64,000 bases of DNA from Butyrivibrio fibrisolvens 16/4 (GCA_000209815.1 FP929036.1:477340-541339); one strand, 5' to 3'; counted from the stretch's first letter, positions 39,463 through 49,586 are shown. Notes: generated by a model not told the origin, from the sequence alone. Numbers and translations: made by a program.

Positions 39463-40917
39463 CTAAAAATCATCTCGATAGTCGTCTAAACCACTATCTT
39501 CACTAACATTATTAGTGTAATCAACAGGCTTTGGACCACCTGGCATAGTGATAAATCTGGAGGTCTTTTCCATCAGCGCATTTGCTTCTGCGGAAAGCTC
39601 CTCGAAAATCATCTTCATTTCATCCATATCAGTAGTTTCATTAATTCCCATAGCATAGCTTTGAAGATTAATAGCCGAGAACTGAATGTCTGAAATAATA
39701 TCATTAAAGGTATCCTTAATAGAATTAACAGATGTTGCAATCTGATTTAATTCTCCAGGGAAATTCTCAATATCTTCTACTACAAGATTTCCCTTTTCCA
39801 TCTCAGAAAGCACATAATTCTGCTTATTGATAACCTTTGATAAGGACGACAATACAACAGCCAATTCATTTTGCAAATCACCAATTTCATCATTTGCCTC
39901 TGCAAAGTTTAGATTGGTAGAGAAATCGCCCTCTACTATTCTTTGCATTGCTGGATTAATTTTATCCAAAGGCTTAAGTACTCGTCTAACTGTAACAGCT
40001 ATATCTCCTACAGCTAAAAAGGCACAGACAAGTGCTACAAATATGCTGATCCTGATTCCTCTATCAACGTGTGAGAGGAAATTTGATTCTGGGTAAGCCA
40101 CCGCAATAGTCCACTTACTACCTGCTAATCTCTTAGCCGAATAAACCATTCTGGTGCCTGTGTAATCCTTAGCTGTTACATACTCATCCTGTGTGGATGT
40201 TGATAAAATATCATCGAGCTCAGGCATAACATCCATTGCAGAAGTAATATCACCATTCTTTGGACTAAAATCTGCATTTGGATGGGCAATTATATTATTA
40301 TTGCTATCCAATAAAAATCCATAAGAGCCTTCTTCAAAATCAATGGAATTAATAAAATCCTGAACAGATGCTATATCTGCATCAACCGCTACTACACCAA
40401 CTAGCATTGTTCCCCAATAGACAGGGGTAGCTACTGTAACCATCATAATATCTGGTCGGGAAGCACTGACATATGGATCTATAACAACAGTATGACCTAG
40501 GGCCTCGGCAGTCTTATACCATACACGTTCTCTAGGATCTACACCCTCTGCAAACTGAACTCCTCTAGCCATTGTTGCATTGCCAAGCTTATCAGAGAAA
40601 TATACATAATAAAACTCTGGATGATTTAGGGCTACCCTATCTACAACCGCACGTACAGTGGTTTCGTTTAAATCACCTAGCGCTGTAAGGGTGCTGGCCA
40701 TGTCTTCCGTAACGGTGGCCATATCATCAATCCAACTCTCCACCTCTCCAGCACACATTTGGGTGGCTAGTTCCAGTTTCATCTCCTGCTGCTCTATAAT
40801 TCTTCGAGACAAATACACAAGATTTACAATGGTCATAACAGTAATAGTTATGGCAATTGCAATCACAACATGCCTCGTTATTCTACTTTTTACGGTTGTA
40901 CGCTTATTCTTTTTCAT
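39463..40917 (-). CDS. dCache sensor with HAMP, no chemotaxis output domain
   Basis: A 484-residue membrane sensor. Residues about 16-36 form a membrane helix. About 40-275 form a double-Cache extracellular domain (FYYVYFSDKLGNATMARG, DPRERVWYKTA, ATPVYWGTMLVGVVAVD, GYGFLLDSN-like). A second helix (IFVALVCAFLAVGDIAVTV) and a HAMP (VLKPLDKINPAMQRIVEGDFS) follow, then a HAMP-like repeat and about 70 residues ending SGLDDYRDDF. The long methyl-accepting hairpin with its conserved tip is absent, and so are kinase, GGDEF and phosphatase domains. The end looks natural rather than frameshifted. Output is unknown. Confidence 0.8.
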   Translation of the reverse strand: MKKNKRTTVKSRITRHVVIAIAITITVMTIVNLVYLSRRIIEQQEMKLELATQMCAGEVESWIDDMATVTEDMASTLTALGDLNETTVRAVVDRVALNHPEFYYVYFSDKLGNATMARGVQFAEGVDPRERVWYKTAEALGHTVVIDPYVSASRPDIMMVTVATPVYWGTMLVGVVAVDADIASVQDFINSIDFEEGSYGFLLDSNNNIIAHPNADFSPKNGDITSAMDVMPELDDILSTSTQDEYVTAKDYTGTRMVYSAKRLAGSKWTIAVAYPESNFLSHVDRGIRISIFVALVCAFLAVGDIAVTVRRVLKPLDKINPAMQRIVEGDFSTNLNFAEANDEIGDLQNELAVVLSSLSKVINKQNYVLSEMEKGNLVVEDIENFPGELNQIATSVNSIKDTFNDIISDIQFSAINLQSYAMGINETTDMDEMKMIFEELSAEANALMEKTSRFITMPGGPKPVDYTNNVSEDSGLDDYRDDF

Positions 40918-41040
40918 CTTTGCCCTCTTCTTCTAAAAAATACGCATACTACTTTTGTTATATACCATAGATTTTAGTATAAAAATAAGGGTTTTCCGTG
41001 AACAAAAAATGTCATTTGATGAATTATACACAAGGATTTT

Positions 41041-41730
41041 TTATCTTGCGTAAACCATGCAATCGTATCTTATGGCTTTACCTTCTAGACTATAGCTAGG
41101 TTTTCTGTCTGCAAGATATGGTCCCTTAAGCGGACGTTTGATTACTATTCGCTTTGGTTCTGCTGCCTCAGCTGCATTAAGCAATTCTATTTCTGTGCTA
41201 CAAGGACTTTCCAGTCGCTGTATAAGCTGGAATTTCTTCTTTATCAAAGCGCTTTTTTGTCTGGCCGGAAACATAGGGTCAAGCAGTACAATATCTGGCT
41301 TGTAATCAAGATTCTTCATTCCTGCAACACTATCTCCACATACAAGCTCCATACGGCCAACAGCATCCTTTAGCTCTGGAATTTCTGCAGCCCTTTCCAT
41401 ACAATCCTGTAAAAGCACAGCTATTATTTCATCAAATTCGTAAAGACGAACCTTGAAACCTGCTGCAGCTAAAATAAGAGAATCCTCACCAAAGCCTGCC
41501 GTGGCATCCACTAAAAGCTGAGGCATTTCCTGCCCCTTTATTCTGGCAGCCTTCACCAGCATCTCCCTTTGAAGATTACTTTGCTTTAGTCGAGGAAGCA
41601 TCTCTCTAAAATCTGCCATGATAGAAAGCTCGCCATCGGTGAGCTTTAGCCCCTCAGCAGTATGCTCAAGGGCCAAGCCGATACCGGCGAGCTTATTATT
41701 ATATTCCTGTAGTTTCTCTTTTGATATCAA
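41041..41730 (-). CDS. rsmJ: RsmJ-like SAM-dependent rRNA methyltransferase
   Basis: A 229-residue class I methyltransferase. The SAM site LLVDATAGFGEDSLILAAAGF and the block DIVLLDPMFPARQKSALIKKKFQL match the RsmJ/YhiQ family, which methylates G1516 (E. coli numbering) of 16S rRNA. The C-terminal IVIKRPLKGPYLADRKPSYSLEGKAIRYDCMVY also fits. It is 2 bp downstream of pncB. RsmJ is better known from gammaproteobacteria, so the exact target in this host is inferred. Confidence 0.82.
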   Translation of the reverse strand: MISKEKLQEYNNKLAGIGLALEHTAEGLKLTDGELSIMADFREMLPRLKQSNLQREMLVKAARIKGQEMPQLLVDATAGFGEDSLILAAAGFKVRLYEFDEIIAVLLQDCMERAAEIPELKDAVGRMELVCGDSVAGMKNLDYKPDIVLLDPMFPARQKSALIKKKFQLIQRLESPCSTEIELLNAAEAAEPKRIVIKRPLKGPYLADRKPSYSLEGKAIRYDCMVYAR

Positions 41731-41732
41731 TC

Positions 41733-43235
41733 TTATTTATCCTCTTTGCGTAAGAGTTCCATCTTCATATTGTAGTAATCTGGGGTCATGTCCAGATAAT
41801 GCTTGTGAGGATTCTCGAATCGCTGCTCCTCAGGCCATACACTAGTCTGCAGCTGTGTTTGTACACGAGCTCTGATAGTCTGCATGTCTTCATCCTCACA
41901 GGCTGCCTTTCCGCCTCTGATTAGTGGCTTCTGTAGAAGCTCTGCTGTGCAGTTTTCAAAAACATGAGTGCTCTTCCAAGGCTGTTCTGGATCCACAAAT
42001 CGGTAGCCTCCTGGCACATTCATATCTACCTTTTCGCCCTTTATGGCAAGCATATCTGCAACTGCTCTGCCGTGCTCATCCTTAATACGGTAAACATCCT
42101 TAAGACCTGGATTTGTAATCTTCTCAACAGTCTCTGAAATCTTAATCTTAGGAATAGTCTCACCTGTCTTTGCATCAGTAACAGCGCAAAGCTTATAAAC
42201 TGCACCAAAAACTGGCTCTGATTTGGCAGTGATGAGACGCTCGCCTACACCAAAGGAATTAACCTGTCCACCCTGCTGAAGGATAGATGTGATAGTATAC
42301 TCGTCTAGTGAATTACTTACGATAATTTTTGCATCTGGGAATCCTGCATCATCAAGCATCTTTCTTGACTTCTTTGTAAGATAAGCCAAATCACCAGAAT
42401 CTATTCTGATACCAAAGCTCTTTGATTGAATTCCAGCATCCTTCATTTCCTGGAACACCTTTATGGCATTAGGAACACCAGACTTTAAAACATTGTAAGT
42501 ATCAACAAGCAAAATGCAGTTATTTGGATAGCTCTTTGCGAAGCTTCTAAATGCTGCAAGCTCTGATGTACGATAATCATTATCATCGCTTGTAAAATAC
42601 ATAACGTAGCTGTGAGCCATTGTTCCGCCGATTGGAATGTTGAAATACTGACCGGCTGATACTGTAGCTGTACCTGCTGCACCACCAATATATGCTGCTC
42701 TTGCGCCGTAGATAGCAGCGTCATTATTATGGGCACGTCTTGCACCAAAATCTGATACTGCACGACCTGCTGCAGCCCTTACAATACGGCTGGCCTTTGT
42801 AGCTATAAGTGACTGATGATTTACCTGAGCAAGAATCTCTGTCTCCACAAGCTGAGCCTCGATAATAGGAGCTGTAACTGTGATGATAGGCTCGTTTGGA
42901 TACATAATAGTTCCCTCTGGGAAAGCATCCACATCACCTGTAAATTTAAAGTTCTTAAGGTACTCTAAGAAATCCTCTGTGAAATGACCTACACTTCTAA
43001 GATATGCAATATCCTCATCAGTAAAATGCATATTTAAAAGGTAATCCTTTATCTGCTGAAGGCCTGCAAATATTGCAAAACCGCCTCCATCTGGATTTAC
43101 TCTGTAAAATACATCAAAGCTAACTTTTGTGTTTGGGTCGATAGTAGGATCATTAAAGTACGCATTGGCCATAGTCAGCTCGTACTCATCCATCATCATT
43201 GTTAAATTTCGTTCTTTATCTTGTGTCTGTTTCAT
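41733..43235 (-). CDS. pncB: Nicotinate phosphoribosyltransferase
   Basis: A 500-residue enzyme of NAD salvage converting nicotinate and PRPP to nicotinate mononucleotide. Marks: LTMMMDEYELTMANAYF, FGARRAHNNDAAIYGARAAYIGG (with the phosphate-binding and catalytic His region), FGIRIDSGDLAYLTKKSRKML and IIVSNSLDEYTI. The length fits the long Firmicutes group. It lies between a CDF transporter (28 bp upstream) and rsmJ (2 bp downstream), probably one transcript. Confidence 0.93.
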   Translation of the reverse strand: MKQTQDKERNLTMMMDEYELTMANAYFNDPTIDPNTKVSFDVFYRVNPDGGGFAIFAGLQQIKDYLLNMHFTDEDIAYLRSVGHFTEDFLEYLKNFKFTGDVDAFPEGTIMYPNEPIITVTAPIIEAQLVETEILAQVNHQSLIATKASRIVRAAAGRAVSDFGARRAHNNDAAIYGARAAYIGGAAGTATVSAGQYFNIPIGGTMAHSYVMYFTSDDNDYRTSELAAFRSFAKSYPNNCILLVDTYNVLKSGVPNAIKVFQEMKDAGIQSKSFGIRIDSGDLAYLTKKSRKMLDDAGFPDAKIIVSNSLDEYTITSILQQGGQVNSFGVGERLITAKSEPVFGAVYKLCAVTDAKTGETIPKIKISETVEKITNPGLKDVYRIKDEHGRAVADMLAIKGEKVDMNVPGGYRFVDPEQPWKSTHVFENCTAELLQKPLIRGGKAACEDEDMQTIRARVQTQLQTSVWPEEQRFENPHKHYLDMTPDYYNMKMELLRKEDK

Positions 43236-43263
43236 AAAACCTCCTGGTCTGACTATGCTATTT

Positions 43264-44403
43264 TTAATCAGTTACGTCTACGTCAGCCGCAATCTGTATA
43301 TCATAGTCTGGGTACTCTGAAAGCACCTCTTTATATATGATTTCAGTTCCTTCAGTATGATTAATTTCAAAACTGAGTACAACATCAAATCTCATTTCTT
43401 TTGTGCTTGTATTTACATAAAAGCCGTGAAGCTGTAAAGCCCAATCGTGCTGTTTAACAATTTCTAATGCTCTATTTCGTATGCGGGCAGCCTCGTCGTC
43501 TTTGGTGTTGTAAGAATACACACCTACGCCCGTAAGAACCACGCCTGTTTCATTGTATACCTTTTCCTGTATACGTCTTGTAAGATTATCTACGTCTTCA
43601 ACAGTCATTACATCTGGAAGCTCTACGTGAACTGAGCCAAGGAATTTGTTAGGGCCATAGTTGTTAAGGACTAAATCATATGCTCCGCGAACCTCTGGCT
43701 CTTCGCAAATTAATCTTTTGATTCCAACTGTAAGTTCTCTGTCAGGGCGACGACCTAAAATATCATCCAGGGTATCTGACATCATTTCCCAACCTGCTTT
43801 TACGATGATTACTGAAATGAGCACACCAACCCAGGCCTCCAAAGATAATCCAAAGGCAAGATAGATAATAGCCGAAGCCAAAACAGATGCTGAAATAATA
43901 GCATCAAAACTTGCATCAGCACCTGATGCTATAAGCGCGCTGGAATTTACCTTTTCGCCAGTGGCCTTCACATATCTGCCAAGGAAGAACTTTACAATAA
44001 TAGCTGCTACAAGAACAACAAGTGTAAGTGTCTCGTACTCTACCTCTGTAGGATGAATAATCTTTAGGATTGATTCATTCAAGGATGTAAGACCGGCATA
44101 TATAATGATTGCCGCTACCAATAAGGCGCTAAGATATTCTGCTCTGCCATGGCCTAAAGGATGCTCCTTATCTGGCATCTTTGCACCAAGCTTGGTACCT
44201 ATTATTGTAACTACAGATGACAAAGCATCTGATAGATTGTTTACTGCATCAAGAATAATCGCTATAGAGCCTGATAAGAAACCTACCAGTGCTTTGAACC
44301 CAGCTAAAAGCAGGTTTGCCACTATTCCAATAATGCTGGTTCTTACTATTACTTGGTTTCTGTTGTCTACGGCTTTTGCAACGTTCATATTAGTATTTTT
44401 CAT
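43264..44403 (-). CDS. Cation diffusion facilitator family transporter
   Basis: A 379-residue divalent-metal/proton antiporter. The transmembrane part carries the CDF signatures SGSIAIILDAVNNLSDALSSVV (metal-site Asp residues) and GHGRAEYLSALLVA, plus the second site SSALIASGADASFDAIISASV. A cytoplasmic domain (YDLVLNNYGPNKFLGSVHVELP) follows. The start at MKNTNMN has GAGGT 6 bases upstream. Metal specificity (Zn, Mn, Fe or Co) is not visible. First gene before pncB-rsmJ. Confidence 0.93.
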   Translation of the reverse strand: MKNTNMNVAKAVDNRNQVIVRTSIIGIVANLLLAGFKALVGFLSGSIAIILDAVNNLSDALSSVVTIIGTKLGAKMPDKEHPLGHGRAEYLSALLVAAIIIYAGLTSLNESILKIIHPTEVEYETLTLVVLVAAIIVKFFLGRYVKATGEKVNSSALIASGADASFDAIISASVLASAIIYLAFGLSLEAWVGVLISVIIVKAGWEMMSDTLDDILGRRPDRELTVGIKRLICEEPEVRGAYDLVLNNYGPNKFLGSVHVELPDVMTVEDVDNLTRRIQEKVYNETGVVLTGVGVYSYNTKDDEAARIRNRALEIVKQHDWALQLHGFYVNTSTKEMRFDVVLSFEINHTEGTEIIYKEVLSEYPDYDIQIAADVDVTD

Positions 44404-44437
44404 ATAACACCTCATCCACCACTTTATTTATAAAAAA

Positions 44438-44467
44438 GAACCTTAGACTTTTTATCGTCTAAGGTTC
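44438..44467 (-). terminator. Terminator of ptsH-ptsI
   Basis: On the minus strand GAACCTTAGAC and GTCTAAGGTTC pair perfectly (11 bp, 8-base loop), followed by TTTTTTATAAATAAAG. It lies 28 bases after the ptsI stop. Confidence 0.88.
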
Positions 44468-44495
44468 ATTATATCATTTCTTGATTTAATTCACA

Positions 44496-46199
44496 TTATT
44501 TTGCTGAAGCCTTAAGAAGAGCAACAACCTCAGCCTCTGTTGTAAGGCTAAGTACCTTCTCAGCTAAAGCATCTGCCTCAGCCTTTGACCACTTAGAAAT
44601 AATGCTACGTGCTGTGAGTACGAGAACTGGGTTCACTGAGTACTCATCAAGTCCGAATGACATAAGAAGTGGAATCATGAGTGGATCTGCTGCTGCCTCA
44701 CCACACATACCAACTGGAATACCAGCTTCATTACCTGCCTTGATAATGTTCTTGATTGAACGAAGAACAGCTGGCTGGAATGCTGAGTAAAGGTATGCAA
44801 CATTAGCATTTCCTCTATCAACACTCATTGTGTACTGTGTTAAGTCGTTAGTACCGATTGAGAAGAAGTCTGCTTCCTTTGCAAGAAGATCTGCAATAAG
44901 AGAAGCTGCAGCTGTCTCTACCATGCAACCAACTTCGATGTTCTCATCGTACTTGATTCCCTCTGCCTTGAGCTCATTCTTGCACTCTTCAACGAGAGCC
45001 TTAACAGCACGAACTTCGTCAACACAAGTAACAAGTGGTACCATGATCTTAACTTTACCGTATGCACTAGCTCTGAGAAGACCTCTGAGCTGTGTCTTGT
45101 AAATATCCTTATTAGCTAAGCAGTAACGAACTGCTCTGTAGCCTAAGAATGGATTCTCTTCCTTCTCGAGACCGAGATAAGGAATATCCTTATCACCACC
45201 GATATCAAGAGTACGGATGATAACTGTCTTTCCAGCCATAGTCTCAACAGCCTCTTTGTAAGCCTCGAACTGCTCATCCTCTGTTGGAAGATGTGGCTTG
45301 TCCATGAATAAGAATTCTGAACGGAAAAGACCGATACCCTCGCCGTCACATTCAACAGCTTTCTTTGCATCCTTAGGTGTTCCAATGTTGCAGAAGAGCT
45401 CTACTCTGTCGCCATCAGCTGTAACTGTCTCCTTACCGAAGAAGTTCTTAAGCTCGGCCTGTGCACGAATAAACTCCTCACGCTTGATAACGTACTTCGA
45501 AACTACGTCACCATCTGGATTAATATATACATCACCCTCTGTACCGTCGACAATAGCAGTATCCTTGTCCTTAACAAGTTCTGTAATACCAGGAACTGAA
45601 AGAACAGCAGGTATCTCTAATGCTCTAGCAAGAATAGCAGAATGCGAAGTCTTACCTCCAACCTCTGTGATAATACCAACAACATTCTCTTTTACAATCT
45701 GTGAAGTCATAGATGGTGTAAGATCGTGAGCAACTAAAACTGTGCCTGGTGCAACCTTACTAATATCTACATCCTCTACCCCAAGTAAAATTTTAAGCAA
45801 GCTAATTTTAATATCAGAAATATCTGATGCACGCTGACGCATCATATCATCTTCCATCTTAGAGAACATGCCAATGAACATGTCGCAAACAGCTGTAACT
45901 GCTGCTTCTGCACACTGACCAGCCTCAATCATCTTTGTCATTTCACCAGCCATTGTTGGATCATTGATCATAGCTAAGTGACCTTCCATGATTTCAGCCT
46001 CTTTTGGACCGATATTCTTTCTGATATTCTCTGCCATTTCAGCAGTCTCAGCCTTGAACTTGTCGATAGCTGAGTTAAATCTTGCTTTTTCTGCATCTGT
46101 ATCATCGATGTGCTTTGACTCGAAAGATAAGTCACGCTCTACGATAAGGCAAATGCTACCAATACCTATACCCCTAGATGCTTCTATGCCTTTGTACAT
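44496..46199 (-). CDS. ptsI: PTS enzyme I
   Basis: A 567-residue phosphotransferase that moves phosphate from PEP to HPr. The phospho-histidine region is TEVGGKTSHSAILARALEIPAV, the PEP-binding domain has GIGLFRSEFLFMD, GYRAVRYCL, FFSIGTNDLTQYT and GMCGEAAADP. It lies 48 bp after ptsH and is closed by a terminator; with ptsH it forms the general PTS unit just downstream of the fructose operon. Confidence 0.97.
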   Translation of the reverse strand: MYKGIEASRGIGIGSICLIVERDLSFESKHIDDTDAEKARFNSAIDKFKAETAEMAENIRKNIGPKEAEIMEGHLAMINDPTMAGEMTKMIEAGQCAEAAVTAVCDMFIGMFSKMEDDMMRQRASDISDIKISLLKILLGVEDVDISKVAPGTVLVAHDLTPSMTSQIVKENVVGIITEVGGKTSHSAILARALEIPAVLSVPGITELVKDKDTAIVDGTEGDVYINPDGDVVSKYVIKREEFIRAQAELKNFFGKETVTADGDRVELFCNIGTPKDAKKAVECDGEGIGLFRSEFLFMDKPHLPTEDEQFEAYKEAVETMAGKTVIIRTLDIGGDKDIPYLGLEKEENPFLGYRAVRYCLANKDIYKTQLRGLLRASAYGKVKIMVPLVTCVDEVRAVKALVEECKNELKAEGIKYDENIEVGCMVETAAASLIADLLAKEADFFSIGTNDLTQYTMSVDRGNANVAYLYSAFQPAVLRSIKNIIKAGNEAGIPVGMCGEAAADPLMIPLLMSFGLDEYSVNPVLVLTARSIISKWSKAEADALAEKVLSLTTEAEVVALLKASAK

Positions 46200-46247
46200 A
46201 GATGTTCCTCCTTAACAGTTTAAGTAAAGAGAGTTTAAATAAATGGA

Positions 46248-46511
46248 TTAGTCTCCAAGTCCACTCTCAACGAGCTCTACTGCCTTAGCAAGTGCTGCTT
46301 CTTCATCAGAACCATTGCAGATGATCTCGATCTCGGCACCACACTTAATGCAAGCTGCCATAAGCATCATAACGCTCTTTCCATCGTACTGCATACCATT
46401 GTAACCAATCTTAACATCTGACTCGAATGGTGTAACAGCTGCGCTGAAAACTGTAGCTGGACGCATATGCATACCCTGCTCGTTTGTAACCTTAACTACT
46501 TTTGAAACCAT
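46248..46511 (-). CDS. ptsH: Phosphocarrier protein HPr
   Basis: An 87-residue phosphocarrier. His15 lies in GMHMRPATVF, the enzyme I site; Ser46 lies in DGKSVMMLM, the HPr kinase site used for CcpA-mediated catabolite control in Firmicutes. Both regulated residues are kept. Met16 replaces the usual Ala after His15. The start at MVSKVVKV has AAAGGAG upstream. A terminator separates it from fruA. Confidence 0.95.
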   Translation of the reverse strand: MVSKVVKVTNEQGMHMRPATVFSAAVTPFESDVKIGYNGMQYDGKSVMMLMAACIKCGAEIEIICNGSDEEAALAKAVELVESGLGD

Positions 46512-46655
46512 AATATACTCCTTTCGTTTCAACGTACAATTCATCCCTAAAAAAAGTACCTATATACTTTATAGAAAAACAAATCATTTGTCTATTATTG
46601 TTTCTCTAAAAAAAATACAAGTTTTCGTGAATTACTAATAAAAATAAACAAAAAC

Positions 46656-46686
46656 CCATTCCGAGAGGAAATTCCCCTCGGAATGG
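46656..46686 (-). terminator. Terminator of the fruRKA operon
   Basis: On the minus strand CCATTCCGAG and CTCGGAATGG pair perfectly around an 11-base loop, followed by GTTTTTGTTTATTTTT. It separates fruA from ptsH. Confidence 0.88.
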
Positions 46687-46714
46687 TAAATTATCTTATA
46701 AATTAATTGATGAA

Positions 46715-48619
46715 TTAATCCTCAACTGTCTTCTTTAATAAACCAAGAAGTAAGCAGCTAACTGCTGAACCAATAGCAAGTGCTACAAGGTAAAGTACAG
46801 CATTACCAACTACTGGGAATACGAAGATTCCACCGTGTGGAGCCATAAGTGTGCACTTGAATGCCATTGAAAGGGCACCAGCAACACCTGAACCAACCAT
46901 AAGTGATGGGATTACGTGAAGTGGATCTGCTGCTGCGTAAGGGATAGCACCCTCAGTGATGAAGCAGAAGCCCATGATAAAGTTAACAGGACCAGCCTTT
47001 CTCTCAGCTACTGTGAACTTCTTAGGGAAGATAAGTGTAGCAAGTGCGATTGCGATAGGAGGAACCATACCACCAACCATAACTGCTGCCATAATCATCC
47101 AACCTACTTCGTTCTGCTCTGCAAGAGCTGCTGTACCAAATACGTATGCTGCCTTGTTAAGTGGGCCACCCATATCTGTAGCCATCATAGCGCCAAGGAT
47201 AATTCCAAGTGGAATAAGTGATGTTGTTCCCATTCCTGTAAGAACACCAGAAATCCAAGCGTTAAGGGCACCAACGATTGGGTTGATTGCGCACATAACA
47301 ATACCGATTACTGTAATACCGCAAAGTGGGTAAATAAGTACTGGCTTGATACCTTCAAGAGACTGAGGAAGCTTGTCGCAAACCTTCTCGAGCCACTTCA
47401 TAAAGTAACCAGCAGCGAAACCTGCTACTAATGCGCCAAGGAAAGCTGATGGAATAGCTCCACCTGGGTTAGCAAATGTAGCACCACTTGCTGCAAGAGC
47501 ACCACCTACGAAACCAACTGCAAGACCTGGTCTGTCAGCGATTGACTGAGCAATAAATCCTGCGAGGATTGGAAGCATAAATCCGAATGCTGCACCACCG
47601 ATTGTCTTGAACCAAGCAGCTACAGGTGTGTTTGTACCAAAGTTGCTAGGATCGATTGAATAATCATCAAGTAAGAATGCGATAGCGATAAGGATACCAC
47701 CACCAATAACGAATGGAAGCATGTGAGATACACCATTCATAAGGTGCTTGTAAAGCTGACGTCCAAGTGTTTCATTAGAATCATCAGATCTCTTTGTAAC
47801 AGCTCCTGTGTGATGATATACAGCTGCTGTCTCAGCCTTCTCGAAAAGCTTTTCAGGTGTGTGAATAGCATCCTTTGTAGATGCAAGTACTACCTTCTTG
47901 CCATCGAATACACTCATATCAATATTTTTATCGCAAGCTACAATAACTGCATCTGCCTCTGCGATTTCGCTAGAAGTAAGAGGATCCTTAGCTCCTGCTG
48001 AACCATCCTTCTCTACTCTAAATGCAATGCCAAGCTCCTTAGCCTTCTGCTCGAGAGCCTCAGCTGCCATAAATGTATGAGCAATACCTGTTGGGCAAGC
48101 TGTAACAGCAACGATTTTCTTATTGCCTGTAGCTGCCTTCTCTGCAGGAGTTCCTGCATATCTCTCTTCTTCCTTCTTATCGATAAGACCGATAAACTCT
48201 TCAACAGTCTTAGCCTGAACAAGAGACTTGCAGAATGCTGCATCCATAAGGATAGTCATGAGCTTAGAAAGTACTTCGAGATGTGTATCTGCTGCACCTT
48301 CTGGAGCTGCAATCATGAATAAAAGATTTGTTGGGTTACCATCGAGAGCCTTGTAATCAACGCCTGCTGGGCATGTGATTGCTGTAACTCCTGCCTTTGA
48401 AACTGCAGAAGACTTTCCGTGAGGAACAGCAATACCGTTTCCGATTGCTGTTGAACCCTTTGCCTCGCGGGCAAGAATAGCCTCCTTAAAACCTGCTTCA
48501 TCATTCAAGTTTCCTACAGAACTATGAAGTGAAATGAGCTGGTCGATTGCTTCATTCTGGTCAGCACATGCTACCTGAAGCTTGATCCCTTTTGGATCGA
48601 TGAACTCTGAAATTTTCAT
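46715..48619 (-). CDS. fruA: Fructose-specific PTS enzyme IIABC
   Basis: A 634-residue permease-kinase that imports fructose as fructose-1-phosphate. IIA (about 1-150) has the phosphohistidine in NGIAVPHGKSSAV. IIB (about 165-265) has the phosphocysteine in VTACPTGIAHTFMAAEAL. IIC (about 285-630) is the membrane channel (SHMLPFVIGGGILIAIAFLL, GFITEGAIPYAAADP-like, LMAPHGGIFVFPVVG). All three are fused in the standard order. It follows fruK by 44 bp. Confidence 0.96.
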   Translation of the reverse strand: MKISEFIDPKGIKLQVACADQNEAIDQLISLHSSVGNLNDEAGFKEAILAREAKGSTAIGNGIAVPHGKSSAVSKAGVTAITCPAGVDYKALDGNPTNLLFMIAAPEGAADTHLEVLSKLMTILMDAAFCKSLVQAKTVEEFIGLIDKKEEERYAGTPAEKAATGNKKIVAVTACPTGIAHTFMAAEALEQKAKELGIAFRVEKDGSAGAKDPLTSSEIAEADAVIVACDKNIDMSVFDGKKVVLASTKDAIHTPEKLFEKAETAAVYHHTGAVTKRSDDSNETLGRQLYKHLMNGVSHMLPFVIGGGILIAIAFLLDDYSIDPSNFGTNTPVAAWFKTIGGAAFGFMLPILAGFIAQSIADRPGLAVGFVGGALAASGATFANPGGAIPSAFLGALVAGFAAGYFMKWLEKVCDKLPQSLEGIKPVLIYPLCGITVIGIVMCAINPIVGALNAWISGVLTGMGTTSLIPLGIILGAMMATDMGGPLNKAAYVFGTAALAEQNEVGWMIMAAVMVGGMVPPIAIALATLIFPKKFTVAERKAGPVNFIMGFCFITEGAIPYAAADPLHVIPSLMVGSGVAGALSMAFKCTLMAPHGGIFVFPVVGNAVLYLVALAIGSAVSCLLLGLLKKTVED

Positions 48620-48663
48620 ATTCCCTCCTACATTAAAAACTAAAAATTATATAAAACATTGAT

Positions 48664-49569
48664 TTACAATGTTTTGAACAATGTATCGATGTCAGCAGCC
48701 TTAGCTAATCCGTCTGAGAATGCTGTAGCGGAACCTGCTGCTGTACCCATCTTAAGTGCTGTATCGTAATTCTGTGTTTTCATATATCCGGCAACAAAGC
48801 CTGCTACCATTGAATCACCAGCACCTACTGAATTTCTAACCTGTCCCTTTGGCACGCCGATACGATATCTCTCGCCGTTTTCATCAACAAGCATCGCACC
48901 TGCGCCTGCCATAGAAATAAGAACATTTCTTGCTCCCATTTCCTGAAGCTTTAAAGCTCCCTCATATATCTCATCATCTGTTTTAAGTACCTTACCAACG
49001 ATTTCACCAAGCTCGAAATTGTTTGGCTTGATAAGGAATGGATGATACTTAAGAACGTTTGTAAGCAAATCCTTTGTTGCATCAACAACAAATTTGATTC
49101 CCTTTCCATCCAGCATTGAAAGGATCTTTTCATATACATCATCTGGAAGAGAATTTGGAATTGAACCTGCAAGAATAAGAACATCTCCTTCAACCAGCTT
49201 AGAAAGCTTATCGAAAAGTTCCTTCTGTGACTGTTCATCAATCTTTGGTCCCTGAGCATTAATCTCAGTTTCCTCTGTTCCTTTAAGCTTCACATTGATT
49301 CGTGAAATGCCATCCTTAAGATGGATAAAATCTGTATCGATGCCAGCTTCCTGAACGCCATCCTCGATAGCTCTACCTGTGAATCCTGCAACAAATCCTA
49401 ATGCTGTGCTCTTTACACCAAGCTCAGCCAATACCATGGATACATTGATACCCTTTCCACCAAAATAATATTCCTCGCTAGCAGAACGGTTTGTCATACC
49501 TGGGAGTAAATCTCCGTCCATTCGTACTACATAATCAAGTGCAGGGTTAAATGTAACCGTATAAACCAT
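48664..49569 (-). CDS. fruK: 1-phosphofructokinase
   Basis: A 301-residue PfkB-family kinase that turns fructose-1-phosphate into fructose-1,6-bisphosphate. Marks: VTFNPALDYVVRMDGDLLPG, EEYYFGGKGINVSMVLAELG, LIKPNNFELGEIVG and the anion hole/catalytic base NSVGAGDSMVAGFVAGY. Second gene of fruR-fruK-fruA, 17 bp after fruR. Confidence 0.96.
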   Translation of the reverse strand: MVYTVTFNPALDYVVRMDGDLLPGMTNRSASEEYYFGGKGINVSMVLAELGVKSTALGFVAGFTGRAIEDGVQEAGIDTDFIHLKDGISRINVKLKGTEETEINAQGPKIDEQSQKELFDKLSKLVEGDVLILAGSIPNSLPDDVYEKILSMLDGKGIKFVVDATKDLLTNVLKYHPFLIKPNNFELGEIVGKVLKTDDEIYEGALKLQEMGARNVLISMAGAGAMLVDENGERYRIGVPKGQVRNSVGAGDSMVAGFVAGYMKTQNYDTALKMGTAAGSATAFSDGLAKAADIDTLFKTL

Positions 49570-49586
49570 TGCTTTACCTCCGTTTT

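Noticed and set aside
39463-40917. Receptor domain lost by a homopolymer frameshift
   Set aside because: I see no receptor-hairpin sequence in any frame downstream; a terminator follows 26 bases after the stop.
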